Notes: generated by a model not told the origin, from the letters alone. A stretch of DNA of 64,000 bases from Blasia pusilla (GCA_050084515.1 CM114272.1:56854001-56918000); one strand, 5' to 3'; positions 11,540 through 24,700 are shown, counted from the first letter of the stretch. A program made the numbers and translations.

Positions 11540-14290
11540 TTACGGAGTGAGCCTAACCTACTCCATGTCAACTCTCTCATCAAGATGCAAGAGGCCTTAA
11601 TCGCGAAAGAAATTATAACGATAGCGAGTCCTGAATATTTCGTAGAGAGAGATGAGCATAGATTTTCGTTGTCTTGTTTGTAACGATTTTTTTTTTATGT
11701 GGACCCTAATTTGTCCGTTCCTATTTCAAATGGTTTTAATGAAATTGAGGAGGTTAGAGAAGTTCCAATAGGCAAGAAAATTATGAGTACTCTGAATAGT
11801 GATGAGAGATAATCTTTAGATATTTGCCCTGGTCTTGAAGAACTTGATGATGCAAAATATTCCTTCTCTTCCCTCTATGATGCAGAGGGATGGTATGTCG
11901 GTGACGAGTTTGACTTGGAATTTAAGGCTATGGATTATGGGGATTTAGACATAAGTGAAGATAGCGGAGATATTGGAGATTTGAAGTTTGATATCCTTTC
12001 TCCCAATCATGATTCAAGTGTTGAATATAGCAATGAAAATAAGTAGCCAAGAGAATACTTCTCCTGGACTTCTTGCCCACTCTTTTAATTCTAGGAAGGA
12101 GTTAAGAAAGAGATAATCGGTTTTCTTAGCTTCTTTCCTTAGTTCCTCTCTTTTTCCATAACAATTCCTGTCTTTTTCCATTTGCTATTATGTTAGCAAA
12201 TGGATCATTTGAATGTTTTAAATCCTTGACTCTCTAAGAAACGTGAAGGTTTCTTATTCTTTCTTACCATTATTTGAGGTTTCTAAAGTTTTCTCACCTC
12301 TATTGTTTTGTTCTCATATATGTCTGATTCAAATTGCGGAGTTGAGAAAACGTTCAAGTTCCATTTCTTTGGAAGTGGAGCAACTAAACAAAGTAAGTCT
12401 TGTCTATTTGTGTTCTAATATTCATGTGTGGTGATTTTGTATCCTTTTTTATTCAGGTTTTTTTTCATTAAAATATTTTTTATTAAAATAATTGTATGGA
12501 TAATGCAGATTCTATCAAAGGATACTTTATAAATGAGTGTTGACTATATGCGCTTTAGCGATGGTTGGTTCTACGTTCCTCTTGATGAATAAAAAAGGGA
12601 TTATACTCCTTTAGATGCCGACGTTGTTGAGGTGATACAAATATCAAGTCCGAAGTATGTTCCATCGCCGATTGTTGAAAACAGGAATAATGCTCAAGTC
12701 TTGGCTATGTTCCATCGCCAATTTTCGGAAATGGTAATAATGCTCCTAATGTTAGCATAAACCCTTTGAGAAATGATCAGAGTTGTAGTTATGATGAGAA
12801 AGCATCTAGGATTTTAACCACACTTGTGGTGAATCATCTTTCTAATTCACAAGAACTAGTTGGAGGTCATGAGGGAGAAGGAGATACAGATTTCACACAT
12901 GATTGCATCCCTTCCTCAGACCCTATAGCATCTAGCCATTCATTTGTACGTGATCATGGGGAATTAGTACTTACCACCTCAGTAGTATCTCGAGATCATG
13001 GGGAATTAGTGATTGTCATACAATTTGCTCTGAGGACTCAAGTGAGATGAGTACGGGTGATTCTCATTGCCCGTAAGAATGATTTTTCCATTTCAGATTT
13101 TTATAAAAACTTAAGTTATGTGTAAAATTATTTTGTAATATAGAATACAATATTCAAGGACCAAAATGTGAGTATAAGCTTTTTTACAAATGTTTTGATT
13201 ATTATTTTCTATTATTTTTTGATAAATTGATGATACATTTTTTTGTCACATGGTTGATACTCTCACAAGATGAATGAATCTCAAGAGGAACCATCGAGGC
13301 GGAATGAAAAAAGGACCATTCGCAGACATCATCAATGTAGTCTCTTTACTTAATGTGGACCATGATCACCACATTTCATGTAGTCCACCATCTTCTATAC
13401 GAGTTTTAGAAGAAACAGAGAAGCTTGCATGTAAGAAGGCAAGAAGAGTTGCATCTCAAAGAAACAGAAGGGCGCTTCAAGATACGTGATTTGTAGCTAA
13501 TTCCACGACTTTGTCATCTCCAATGTTAGGATGTTTAGCATTATGATTATAGAATGATATCGTAACCATATGTGCACATTCTAGATTTGTTATGTGACTT
13601 TAATATCCTTGATGTTTGTGTTCTAGACTTCCAAATCCATTGAATCCACAACGGTTACGTGATATACATCAAATTGTGAGAGCTCAAGGACAAAAGTGAA
13701 GACATGCTAATTTAGTCCAGTTGAGTCATATTGTAGCTATTGTGAATGTTCCTTCGATGGAAGAATTACAATCACCCATCATCCATGACTCACCCGGTGC
13801 AAATAATAGAAGGTATTTATTTATGTATAACTTTTCTACCATTCATTATAATAATAGTTAGATTTTTTTTTCCTATCATGACTTTTTTTAAATTTTTTAT
13901 CCAAGTTGATGGTAACACGTATCGATGGGAATCTTCATGCTTCAATAGACACTGCATCGTCTCCCTTGTATGTTTCATCCCTTAATTAATTTTTTTTTCT
14001 GGTTATTTTCACTTTATTCTTTTATTTTAATTAGTGTGACTTGATTTTTATAAAAAAAAATTCCTAAGTCTTCCACTTCCGTCCAACCCTTGAGGATTAC
14101 ATGCTATGCTCCAAGTTGCACGAGCATAAGGCAAGAGAAGAAGTCACAATAATGTGGCCCAATCGAATATTCATCAAGTGTTTGTGAATGTGCTTTCTAG
14201 AGAGGAAGTCGAGGCTTTGACTACTAATGACTTTCATGCTCAATAAGGTATGCTCTTTACACTTTTATTATTAACACTTTTTACTTGGTC
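11540..14290 (+). pseudogene. Helitron A transposase, upstream exons (degraded)
   Basis: Four coding islands are conserved with Helitron B, with AT-rich intron-like gaps that differ: 11548-12045 (pairs with 36670-37110), 12536-13075 (pairs with 35806-36381; MSVDYMRFSDG against MSVEDLRFSDG), 13270-13490 (pairs with 35359-35619; both end RVASQRNRRALQD) and two short ones near 13627-13790 and 14083-14220. The last two, with the exon at 14520, each encode a version of LPxPxNPxRLxxMLQVxRAxG followed by basic residues. Stops interrupt the copy (for example TAA at about 12587 where B has a Gln codon). The function of this region is unknown; the basic patches suggest DNA binding. Confidence 0.6.
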
Positions 14291-14509
14291 TTTATTTTTT
14301 TATGAATGGTTTCTAAAAAAAGATTTGTGGCAGGCCTACTATGGAACATCATGAAGTTGAAGCTATTCAAAACTCTAGGAGTGTGGCCTTACCATCTCCA
14401 ATGTAAAATTCTAAAGTATATACTCATATTTTACTTTTCTAATATATATATATATGCTTGTATGTATGTGTATTCTTATTATAATGATACATATATTCAT
14501 TTCTTAACC

Positions 14510-15568
14510 TTCGCTTGCAGTCTTCCAGTTCCTACCAACCCTCTACGATTATCTCACATGCTTCAAGTTGGTCGAGCTGAAGGCCAAAGAAGAAGACATG
14601 CTCATTTGGAGGAAGTACATGAGATTGTACTTGTTGGCGATCGGTTGATGAGGAGTGATGTAAATGAAGCTAATTGTGATGGCCACATAGAAGTGAATCA
14701 AGACAATGTACATGCCTCAATTCCAAATGTGGGATCTAGAAGGGTTGGGAACTTGAAAAAGTTACTCAATATTGCACGTATTTCTAACTTTGAAGAGAAG
14801 CACATTCGAATCCTTAGGTTGGGAGATCGTATTGATAGAATGATTGGCCGTTTTAGTGTTGGACGTATGAATGTGATTTGTCCGACTTGTAATGCTCTAT
14901 ATTGGAAGTGTGAGAGAGTGAAGTATACTAGGTTCAAAAGCTCTCCTTTTGGTATATGTTGTGGACATGGTAAGATTCAACTACCATATTTGGCAACTTC
15001 ACCTTCTATTCTATCAAAATTACTTTCTGGCATGAGTTCAAGTTGTCTTCACTTTTTGCGTGATGCACGTGCATGTAATAGTGCTCTTCAATTGGCCTCT
15101 ATCCGGGCACATGTGACAGAGCTATGAGGTGGTACAAGAAGCTTCAGGATTCAAGGTGGTGTATATCATTCTATTGGACCTCTTCATGCTGCAAGTGGTG
15201 CTCCTCCACAATCTGCGCAAATCTATATTCATGATGATGAGCATCAAATGGAACATAGAACAAGGATTATGAATGGATATTATCTGGATCACTTGAGGCG
15301 TGAGATCTTAAGGAGATTACAAGATATACTACATACCCACAATTCATATGTGGCTCTATTTCGAAATGTGGCTATTGATCCATGTAATTCAGACTTCCAT
15401 ATTGTTCTGAAGGTTAGGAAGCGAGGTCTTGATGCAAAACATATACCATGCCTGTTACTTCAGAGATTGCAACTATCTTGCCTGGAGATGGGAGTGAGCC
15501 TGTCAAAGGACGTGATATTATTGTTCTCTACATGGAGGAGGGATTCGTCGCCTATCACACTTGAATGA
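14510..15568 (+). pseudogene. Helitron A Rep N-terminal region (Cys/His-rich)
   Basis: The frame covers the region upstream of the Rep nuclease in plant Helitrons. It holds CPTCNALYWKCE near 14880 and CCGHGKIQLPYL near 14960, a Cys/His arrangement typical of the element's zinc-finger-like domain, then FRIQGGVYHSIGPLH and an AQIYIHDDEHQ stretch. A TGA at 15125-15127 breaks the frame where Helitron B reads through (EQRD). A further frameshift follows near 15420. An ORF runs from an ATG at 14306, but the first 70 or so residues come from AT-rich intron-like sequence, so the conserved exon probably starts near 14521 after TGCAG. Confidence 0.7.
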
Positions 15569-17280
15569 AGCCTATATCCCATTGTACTTTGTTTTTCCTT
15601 TTGTTTATGGTGAAGTAGGTTGGCATCCTGGGATATCTTTGCAAGTGCAACATGATACTAGAGATGATCCGCCGTTAAGGGGGAATGCTATGATGGACAA
15701 GAATGCAGCTGAGAATGGAGATGATATTTTACAAGGAGGAATTCAAGGTGAAGTTACCACTAATGAGGCGAGTCCAAAGACCATTATAGCTTTACAATTT
15801 GCTTCATTTAGACTTCAAATACGAGCTAACGCCATGGATAATAATCGGTTGTTGAGGTTTGGCCGTCTTACTCAAGAATATATGGTGGATATGTCTGCGA
15901 CTATTGAAATGCAACGACTAACTTGGATACGACTGCATAAAAAAGAGTTGAGAGCTGATTTATACCAAGGTCTCAGAGATTCCATGACTCGGCATGACGG
16001 AAATGGTTAAGGCATAGGGAGACATATTATCTTACCTTCGTCTTTCATAGGAGGACCTCGTTACATGCATCAATTGTATCATGATGCTTTGGCCATTGTG
16101 AGACATTTTGGGAAGCCTCACTACTTTTTGACTATGACTTGCAACCCTAAATGGCCAGAGATTACTTCTGCTCTGCTTCATGGGCAATCAACATCTGATT
16201 GTCCTGACCTGGTTGTATGTGTTTTCCAACAAAAGAAGAAGGAATTGTTGAGACTTACATTGGATAAGCATATCTTGGGTCAAGTAGTAGGATGCATTCA
16301 TGTAGTGGAGTTCCAAAAGAGAGGCCTACCACATGTGCATATCCTGATTATTCTTGCATCTGAGGATAAGCCAAGGACAACCTCTGATTTTGACGATATT
16401 ATATCTGCTGAGATTCCCAATCCCATCACTCATCCTAGGCTACTGTGAGAAATTATATGATTTATGGTCCATGTGGAGTAGCTCATCCAAACGCATCTTG
16501 CACGGATAAAACGACAAAAATATGTTCAAAAGGCTATCCTATACCCTTAAGGCTCTTCTATTAATGTGATGTGTATTTTCTCCAACTACTAACACGCTTC
16601 TACATATTTTTATGTAGGTGTGATAATGGCAGATTCAGTAATAAGTCAAATCATGATCGTTGGGTGGTTCCATACAATCCAATGTTATGTATTTTATTTG
16701 ATTGTCATATCAATTTGGAAATAACAAATAGCATCTTGGCTGTAAAGTAATTTTATAAGTATGTGTACAAGGGATCTGATGCTGTATCATATACTTTGGC
16801 AAATACCACATCATGTGAGGATACTATTGATGAGACATTATTATATCTTGATGCAAGGTATTTCGATCCCTTCTTTCTTTCAAGATTTCCTAATTTTTTG
16901 CTATGATATTATGTGGGGCTCTAACAACTTTATATTTTTTGATATGAAGGTACGTTTCTTCTTCAGAAGCATGTTGGCGAATCTTCAAGTTTAGTCTACA
17001 TGCGGAGCAACCAAGTATTATGAGATTGATTGTTCATCTTCCAAATAGTCAAATGGTATATTTTCATGGGCAAGATTCATTGGGTAATATTCTGGAGCAA
17101 ACTAAAGAAACCACTCTCCCGGAATGTTTTGCAACAAATATTTCTCATTTGACCGCGCGACAACATCTTTATTTGGAGTTCCCTTCTCTCTACTCTTGGA
17201 ATAAGAAGCGATGACATCTGCGTAAACGTGCACGAAAAGGATGTGGACATCCTATTGGACGTCTGTATATGACAAACCCA
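15561..17280 (+). pseudogene. Helitron A Rep (HUH nuclease) domain, inactivated
   Basis: This is the Helitron_like_N/Rep domain, which nicks and joins single-stranded DNA during rolling-circle transposition. The metal-binding HUH motif is visible as GLPHVHIL, with the two His codons at 16332-16334 and 16338-16340. The two-tyrosine motif follows. In Helitron B it reads KYFYKYVYKG. Here the first Tyr codon is TAA (16748-16750) while the second remains (16760-16762). Further breaks are TAA at about 16008, TGA at about 16446 and frameshifts near 16450-16560. An intron with GTAAGC and TTAG borders separates the end of this region from 17390. The copy cannot make an active nuclease. Confidence 0.8.
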
Positions 17281-17389
17281 AGTAAGCTTTCTATTTTATG
17301 TTAAGATACAATTATTAAGATGAAATTTGAGTTAATGTTATAAAGACATTCAGGTTTCCTTCCTAATATTTTTTTTTCTAATATTAGTT

Positions 17390-19648
17390 GAAGGGAAGCG
17401 TCACTGGTTACGATTACTTCTCCATCATGTGAGAGGAGCTCAATCATATCAAGATTTGAGAACTATTGATGGTGTAGTTTATCCTACCTTCAAAGAGACT
17501 ACTATTCAGATGAGACTTTTGGAGGATGATAGAGAGATATTTTCTTACTTTGAAGAGGTGGTTGTCATTCGCACTGGCTATTCATTACGTCTACTCTTTG
17601 CCATCATTCTTCTATATAATACATCTTCTCTTCCGGCTATGGTGTGGGAACATTTTTTGGTTCCATTAAGAGAAGATCTTCTACATAAAAGGCGTTAGGT
17701 AATATGTATGTCTTTTGTTAAGTTGATTTTATTCTTCTTTCTTTTGTGATTTTTAAGGTACTTTATCGATGTTTTAACTTCTATATTTTTTCATTGTAAC
17801 AGAGAATTGAAATACCTAACCTTCCATTGGATATTTATATTATTAATCTTGCGTTATTGGAGGTCCATTACCATCTTCAAGATCATGGTATGGCGGACTT
17901 CCCTGACATGCCTCAACCAAACTTCCAAACTCATGATTTTTCTATTTCACGTCTAGAAGAGGAAGAGCTCTCCTACAATCATGATATGCTTCGTGAACGT
18001 GTGAGAGCAAGAGAGATATCTTTAAATGATGGACAATGAGCAATTTGGGATGTTATTTGTAATGCTTTCCATGATATCTTACAAGATGCTCCATCTTCTG
18101 TAAGTGACTATTATGTATAAATTTTTTTTATAAAATTTGTTCACTCTTTAAATTACTTTAAGTTTTTTTTCCTTTTTAAAGTTCTTTTTTAACTAAAAAT
18201 ATGGATTTTTAGGCAATTTTTTTTTATTTATGGTCTTGGCGGAAGGGGAAATTTTTTTTTATACAACCTTCTTCTTGCAATGATACGGAGCGAGGGTCAT
18301 ATAGCTCTTGCTGTTGCATTTTTGGAGATTGCTGCTTTATTATTGGATTGAAGTTGTACTGCTCATTCTCGATTCAAGATTCCTATTCAAGTACATGAAA
18401 AACCCACTTGCAAGTAAGTCTAGATTTAAGCTTTTATTTTACATTATAATTATGGCATGAATGTTTTGGTTATGTTCTTAGATTTATCCTTTAACAATTT
18501 TCCTCACCTACTTTTTGTTATCTATTTTCTAGCTTACCAGTCAATAGTCATATGGCTCGCCTTATACAAAAGGCGAAGTTGATTGTGTGAGATGAAGCTC
18601 CTATGACCCATCGTCATGCATTTGAGGCTGTTAATCGTAATCTCCAAGATATCATGCGTTTGATGGATCCTCAATTACAAGACTTGCTTTTTGGGGGAAA
18701 ATAGTTTTCTTTGGTGGTGACTTTCGACAACTTCTTCCGCTTGTTCGTCATGGAGATCATGCCACTATTGTGCGTGGTTTGTTGTTTCTTTTAAATATGT
18801 ACTTATTCCTTCATCTTATATTTATTTGTAGGATATGCACGAGAAGAGCAAGAAGCATTTGCAATGTGGTTATTGGAGGTAGGAGAAGGTCGTGTACCAT
18901 TAAATTTGGACCTTGGAGAGGATTTTATACAAGTTCGGATGCAATAATTGTTAAAACCACAAGAATCAATGATCTCAATGACATTGTTTATGGACACAAT
19001 GTTAATAAGTGGAGTGACATTTATTTCTTGAGAGGTACATCCATTTTTTCGACGAAGAATACTACTGTGGATATTATAAATGCGGAAATCATGTCTCAAT
19101 TTCCAGGAGAGGTAACATTTATGTTAATGCATATCATTATTATATTTGATTACTGTATTGCTACAAATTTCAGACATCACTCAAATTGTTAATGATGTTT
19201 GACTTTGAAGATAGGAGCTCTCATAATGCTATTACGGAATATGAATGGAACAAAGGGACAAGGAAATGGGACTCATCTGGTGATAGCTGGTTTTAGTCGA
19301 CATCTCATAGATGCAACAATTATCATAGGAAAAAATATTGGAGCTCGAGTTTTCATTCCACGCATTCCATTAATTGCGTCTGATTCCGGCCTCCCTTTTG
19401 ATTTGCGGCGATTTCAATTTCCTATACGTCCTGCTTTTGCAACGACGATTAATAAGTCTCAAGGTAAAACATTAGATAGAGTTGATATCTACTTGCCAAA
19501 TCCAGTATTCTCTCACGGGCAATTGTATGTTGCCTTGTCAAGAGTAGACTTGAGGAATTCTATCCATATTGTGATAGATAGAGAAAATGCTACCAAAAAA
19601 ATTAGTGTTTATACTAAGAATTTTGTATATGACGAGGTGCTAAATTAA
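17390..19648 (+). pseudogene. Helitron A PIF1-type helicase region, degraded
   Basis: The linker (HHVRGAQSYQDLRTIDG, 17425-17475) leads into a superfamily 1B helicase of the PIF1/Hel type that unwinds DNA during transposition. Visible parts are a damaged Walker A near 18230-18260 (GGRG then NFFLYN in place of GKTFLY), a Walker B-like LIV-stop-DEAPMTHR near 18575-18615 with a TGA where Trp is usual, FGGDFRQLLP near 18710-18740, and the C-terminal block 19199-19648 with FATTINKSQGKTLD and [16 protein letters not shown] (motifs V-VI). The last frame ends naturally at TAA 19646-19648. Introns and several stops lie between the blocks. Confidence 0.75.
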
Positions 19649-20140
19649 AATTACAAAAACTTTATATATGTGAAATCTTATATGATTTTTTATTTTTTTA
19701 AATTCCGATTGAAAAAATATTGGTACAAATAATATATTTAATTTTTTATATGTTAAATTTTGAAGCCAGTACAAGGCATTCTTACTTAATTCCAATAAAC
19801 ATGCAGTGAAGGTTTAAGCAGACAATTCTTCGTCTTTCTTCAACTTCTCACGTCATCACTGCGCTACACTTCGCGACGCGATCCCTTATAGAAGCATTTT
19901 CGATTGGAGCTATCGTCAGGCGTAGGAAGGTAGAAACCAGCCTCCCAGACCATTATGAAAAGCATTATTACTTCAAAAATTCGAAATTAGTGTCTACGTA
20001 AGGTATTTAAAATCTGGGTTTATACCTTCATATTAAAGTTTGAGGGGCACATAATCTATATACCAATTCGAGTGACGTGTCACTAGACTATTTTTCAAAA
20101 ATGCTTTTGTCAATTTAAGGGGTCATATAAAAAGAGAGTT

Positions 20141-20176
20141 AGGGATCCGTGCATTGCACGATACTTACTTCCCTAA
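20141..20176 (+). repeat. Helitron A 3' terminal hairpin and CTAA end
   Basis: CGTGC (20148-20152) and GCACG (20156-20160) form a 5-bp stem around ATT. Twelve bases later the element ends in CTAA (20173-20176) before a T. This matches the termination signal of plant Helitrons. Confidence 0.75.
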
Positions 20177-21766
20177 TTTAATGAGATATCCTATTGTAAA
20201 TAAAACTAAAAAATTGATAAATGGTTCAAAATAAAATTTCATTTAAACAATTTTTGCGAATTTTTCTTCAACTATATGGAATAAGACTTTTCCTCATTTC
20301 ATTAAGAGATTCAGAGAATATATTCTTTCCATAAAAGTACTTTTTCTCTCTTTCTAATTTTAGAAGGGATTTCGTTTTTTTAATCTAAATTTTTTTCCCA
20401 GTCGTTCAAAAGTAGGAGACATTTAATCTTTGAAAAGAATTATCAGAAGTTTCGCTTCTTTTTAGAATATTATTCTTCTCGTAATGAATAATTTCTCTTT
20501 TAAAATAAAATAGTAAATCTATACTGAATCAGGATAACATCTATCTATACACCTGACGAATTATAATGGGGCAGAAAAAGATATAAAATATTTGCATACT
20601 ACTACTATGATGATAGGGCCGAGTTCTATTACGTGTAACCACATAATTTTCTGCATTTTCAATTTATTTTCGCTAAGGTTTCGTATAATCTTTAGTGAAA
20701 TTTTCCACAAACAGTCTCACTAATTTTGTTTTGAAAATTGTACATATTTTCTTGAAGACGGAAGAAAAGAAAGCTGCTAGTTACGTGGACGACATGAGCA
20801 GAATAAGCCTTTTCTCGACCACACGAAAGAAGGTAATCTTTGTCATTTGCGCTGATATAATATGCCATTTTAATCTCGCGTGATGGCTTCGAACGGATAT
20901 CCAGAGTCGATTAAACAGCGGAATCAAGTGACGTCAAACGTTCGAAGAAAGATGAAGTGATTATGCCGAAGCTTTCTCACGACTCTTCTCTGGCGGTAGC
21001 GAAGAAAAGTCTCCCTCGGGGACCGCAAATGAGGATAGTTTTTCCTAGGCTGCAACTGTATGTAGGCACCACATGGGCTTCAAAAGGTGGGTCGACCCGT
21101 TGATTGAATCGCTTTTAGGTGCTCAAACGACACCGGTCGTCGATCGTCTGTTCAGTTTAGGAGGTCGCGTTTCTGCCTCGGTAGACTTGACTCGGCTCGC
21201 CCATCGAGTGGCACTGCTCGTACCCGCACTCTGGTGTGAAATATGTCGTTATCGATCCATCCATCTATCCGAGCGCGAGTGTGAGCTATCTCCCACCTTC
21301 AATTTCGAGAATAGTTTATATCGATAGCTCGACCTTCTCTGGTGGATATCAAGTTGCTTCTACTGCGCAACTTTCGCTGCCGAGCGAAGAGGCATCTTCC
21401 ATGGAAACGGCAGCGGGATTGGGAATTTGGGACATTTGCGAATGCGGTTTGGTGGTGACGGATTAATGAAGGGTATGCAGATTGAGTGCTGGCACTTCAC
21501 TTCAATTGGGTCCTCGGTTAATAGCGTAGTCGCTGTAGCGCTGTGGAAATGTAGACTGTTGAATTCGCGAGACATGATGAATCGGAGCCCCGCTTTCGAC
21601 ATTTCACTCATTTGATTTGATTGCATTTTGAGGTTCCATTTCAGACCCAACTGGCGTACTTGGAGATAGTGAGAAACAGCTTCGGAGCTGCTAGATGCGA
21701 TCGGATTCTCGCGGGGCCGGGACGCTGGCCGGTTGTAGATGACCTCTAGATCTTGAAGGAGTGAAG
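20177..21766 (+). promoter_or_regulatory. Upstream region of the carboxypeptidase gene
   Basis: There is no open frame of a known family here. The stretch is AT-rich to about 20870, then more balanced. A palindromic bZIP-type site TGACGTCA lies at 20929-20936, about 830 bases before the start codon. A TATA-like TTTATAT lies at 21315-21321. Either could act on the downstream gene but neither is proven by sequence alone. A 171-codon antisense frame (21360-21875) overlaps the first exon and looks like a chance frame. Confidence 0.35.
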
Positions 21767-24700
21767 ATGTTGAGATGGGTGTGCATTTCGTGGGCGCTTT
21801 TGGCGCTGGGATCAATGGGCAGAGTCTATGGAGCAGACGAAGACGATTTAGTGCATGGGCTTCCTGGACAGCCACATCTGCCTTTTAAGCAGTATTCAGG
21901 CTACGTGATTGTGGATCCCGGTCCCAAACAGCGCGCCCTCTTCTACTGGTTTTTCGAGGCAGATCATCCGACTGCGAGCGCTCTTCCCGTCGCTCTCTGG
22001 CTCCAGGGAGGTATGCCTACCTGAGAATTCACCAACTATCTGAACTATCGAGTTAGAGTCCTCATTGACGAGACGTTGTCCAAGAATCACCAAGTCCATG
22101 CATGCGCGTGGTCTTTAATCAGCTCAAATCTTATGGCGACTTGGATTTCTAAAAGATCTACTTGTGCTCATTTCTGCAAGCTTAGGAAAATCTGTCGCGA
22201 GCTCCAGCACAGACAGTGATATGCACGCATGCATTCCCCAAGGACTCTTTTGTGATGTACAGGAACTAGTTACAAGTTACTTCATGATCTATCGAGTCCT
22301 CATGCCTTGCATTGTAGTGCATTGAAGTCCATCTGACGAACCGGGTCACCTACTCAAAGCTAGCTAGTTCGCTGTTCCATTTGTTGCTTTCTATCAAGAA
22401 ATCGATGGCAGGCATGCACGCGGATGCAGAGAAATCACGCGGCATGCTCTCTTGTTCGATATATATTAGGGCCCGGCTGCTCATCTATTGATAATGGAGC
22501 ACTTAGCGAAATTGGACCATTGTTGTGGAAAAATGGGAGGCTTGCTCGTAACGAAGACTCGTGGAATAAAGGTAAGCGTTCAGCCCAGCCCATGGACGAT
22601 GACAATTTCTCTTTTCATGAACTGTTTGCATGATTCCTACGATCGAGCTGAGGATTGCTTTTCAGTAGCTAGCTATATTGAATTCATAGTATATCACTCA
22701 ATTGCACTCTAATTTGAGTTTCATGTTCCGGTTCATTTGTGCTGCAGTCGCAAATTTGATCTTCCTGGACTCCCCAGTAGGCGTCGGGTTTTCGTACACC
22801 AATGACTCCACGTATGCGTACAACGACTACAATACGGGTGCATGATTTACGCTCGATCTTTTGGAAGATCTTTAAATTGAGGAAGCTCCATCGTCTTGAA
22901 GTTTTTGGGTTTAGTAATTACGATTCCGTTTGGTTGGGACAACATATCGGATCATGAGTCCAACTGAAGAGAGTTCGCTTCTTTACCATTTCAGCTGCTG
23001 ATTCGTACAAATTTCTGGTCGGGTGGTTCAAGAAGTTCCCGGAGTACAGCAACAATGATCTATACCTGACTGGAGAGAGCTATGCAGGTGCGTCAGTGCG
23101 CGATGTTGAGTTGCTCGAATCCCTCGATTTATCGGTCACCACATTGAATCGCATAGGCTTTACTGTGGGTCTTTGCATAAAGCTTCTATCGAGAGTGAGA
23201 AAGACTGAACGTAGACTGAACGTAGAGCCCATCCTCGATTTAGTCTACAGGGAAGTATCTGAAATCCCGCGAGTATGTTCGTACATCCCAAGAATCCGAA
23301 TTTCTTGGACTTGATCGATCAGCTTACAGCCAGCGACAAGCAGAGATTTCGCTAAACGTACCATTACTTATGTGGGTTTGTATCTAGAACCGCCAGTCAG
23401 GCACAGGTGTCTTCGCTTACATTTTACGCACAAGCAACGTTCGTAGACCGAGATTGAGTAATTAGGAGAGAGTACGTACGTCCCACCAAAGTCTGAATGC
23501 AAGTAGGTATGTAGATCTAGGTATGTAGAAGGATCATTTGAGAGATTACGCATTCCAAAGGAGAACTCTAGGTCGAGATTGATCGAGTGGACGAAGGGGA
23601 GGAGATGTACCCACATTTGCGTCACGGCCACGGGCACTTCCAGCTACGGATCGAGATTCAGCGAGAGGTATGAGAGGTTGTGTTAGCGTGTCCGTCATAG
23701 AATCTAATGCCATTGAGACATTTTCTGTACCAGGTCCCACAATGAAATCGATGATTTAGTGTCAGCCTTTAGTGTCAGTACTGGCAGGAAGTTAATTCGT
23801 GACCTACCCACCAACCCACCGTTCATGAGAGTATGCATCGATAATGTAGTGTCTTTCATGGCAGGAAATTAATTCGTGACCTACCCACCAACCCACCATT
23901 CATGCGAGTAACAATTCTGCATAGTGAAAGGAGGCAACCGACTTGAAGATAATAATATGACCTTTCCCACTGCAGCCGATCGCTGGACTACAGTGCTTCA
24001 CCTCTAAGAGTGGTAGCACCGCAATTAAATTACCCGATCGGAGATACGAAACACACTTTAAGATTGGAAGAAGTCTTAATTTCGCTTTGCATCGTTCGGA
24101 AAATTGAAGCCCCATTGATTTGTTGAGTGGATGTCGGTGAATAGCTCGAATACTTAGAGAGACTTTTGCAGCACGGTCGAGTAGATGAATTACTTGGTAT
24201 TGATATTACTTGGTTCCGCAGTGTCTGTGTGAAATCGTCCTCATATTGATTGCTGCTCGACACTCCCATGTATGCATGCAGGTCACTACGTACCCAACCT
24301 GGCTGCAGAGATTGTGCTCCAGAACGAGAAACCCGACAGCTTCCACATTGCTTTGAAGGGCTTTGCTGTGAGTAGCTCTCTCTCTCTCTATCTCTCCCTA
24401 ACCACTAGCGAATTCTAATTAAAACACCTAATTTTAAACACCAATTTTCGGACGGCTATGGTGTGAGTAGTTCTCTATACTTGACCACTACTAAATTCAA
24501 ATTAATACATATAGTACAGATATAGAGGGTTGCGATCCATCTGGTGACTGGATCTTCATATACCCAGTCAAGCTATCAAGGAATGCATGTAGCTAAGTTG
24601 CATGATGTACGTACTACTAATGGTCTTGATGTGCGTATGGAAGGCGACTTTAATTGTAAATAGTGATTAGCCCGCTGCGGTATGAAGGCGATTTTCCGCG

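Larger units (their letters stand above)
8818..20176 (+). mobile_element. Helitron A, full length, degraded
   Basis: A rolling-circle transposon of 11,359 bp. The 5' end is A|TCTATACTATAATG at 8818. The 3' end is CTAA at 20173-20176 followed by T, with the perfect hairpin CGTGC-ATT-GCACG at 20148-20160 ending 12 bases before the CTAA. The order inside is a 2.7-kb leader without recognisable genes, an intron-bearing N-terminal region (11540-14290), the Rep domain with its zinc-finger-like N-terminus (14510-17280) and a PIF1-type helicase (about 17390-19648). A related element on the minus strand (Helitron B) has the same order. Several stops and frameshifts make this copy inactive. Confidence 0.8.

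Noticed and set aside
21761-21766. Earlier GTG start for the carboxypeptidase
   Set aside because: Plant nuclear genes use ATG. The ATG at 21767 gives a good signal peptide.
21360-21875. 171-codon minus-strand ORF overlapping the carboxypeptidase start
   Set aside because: It lies antisense to exon 1 and its leader and has no domain; the sense gene model is complete and in frame.
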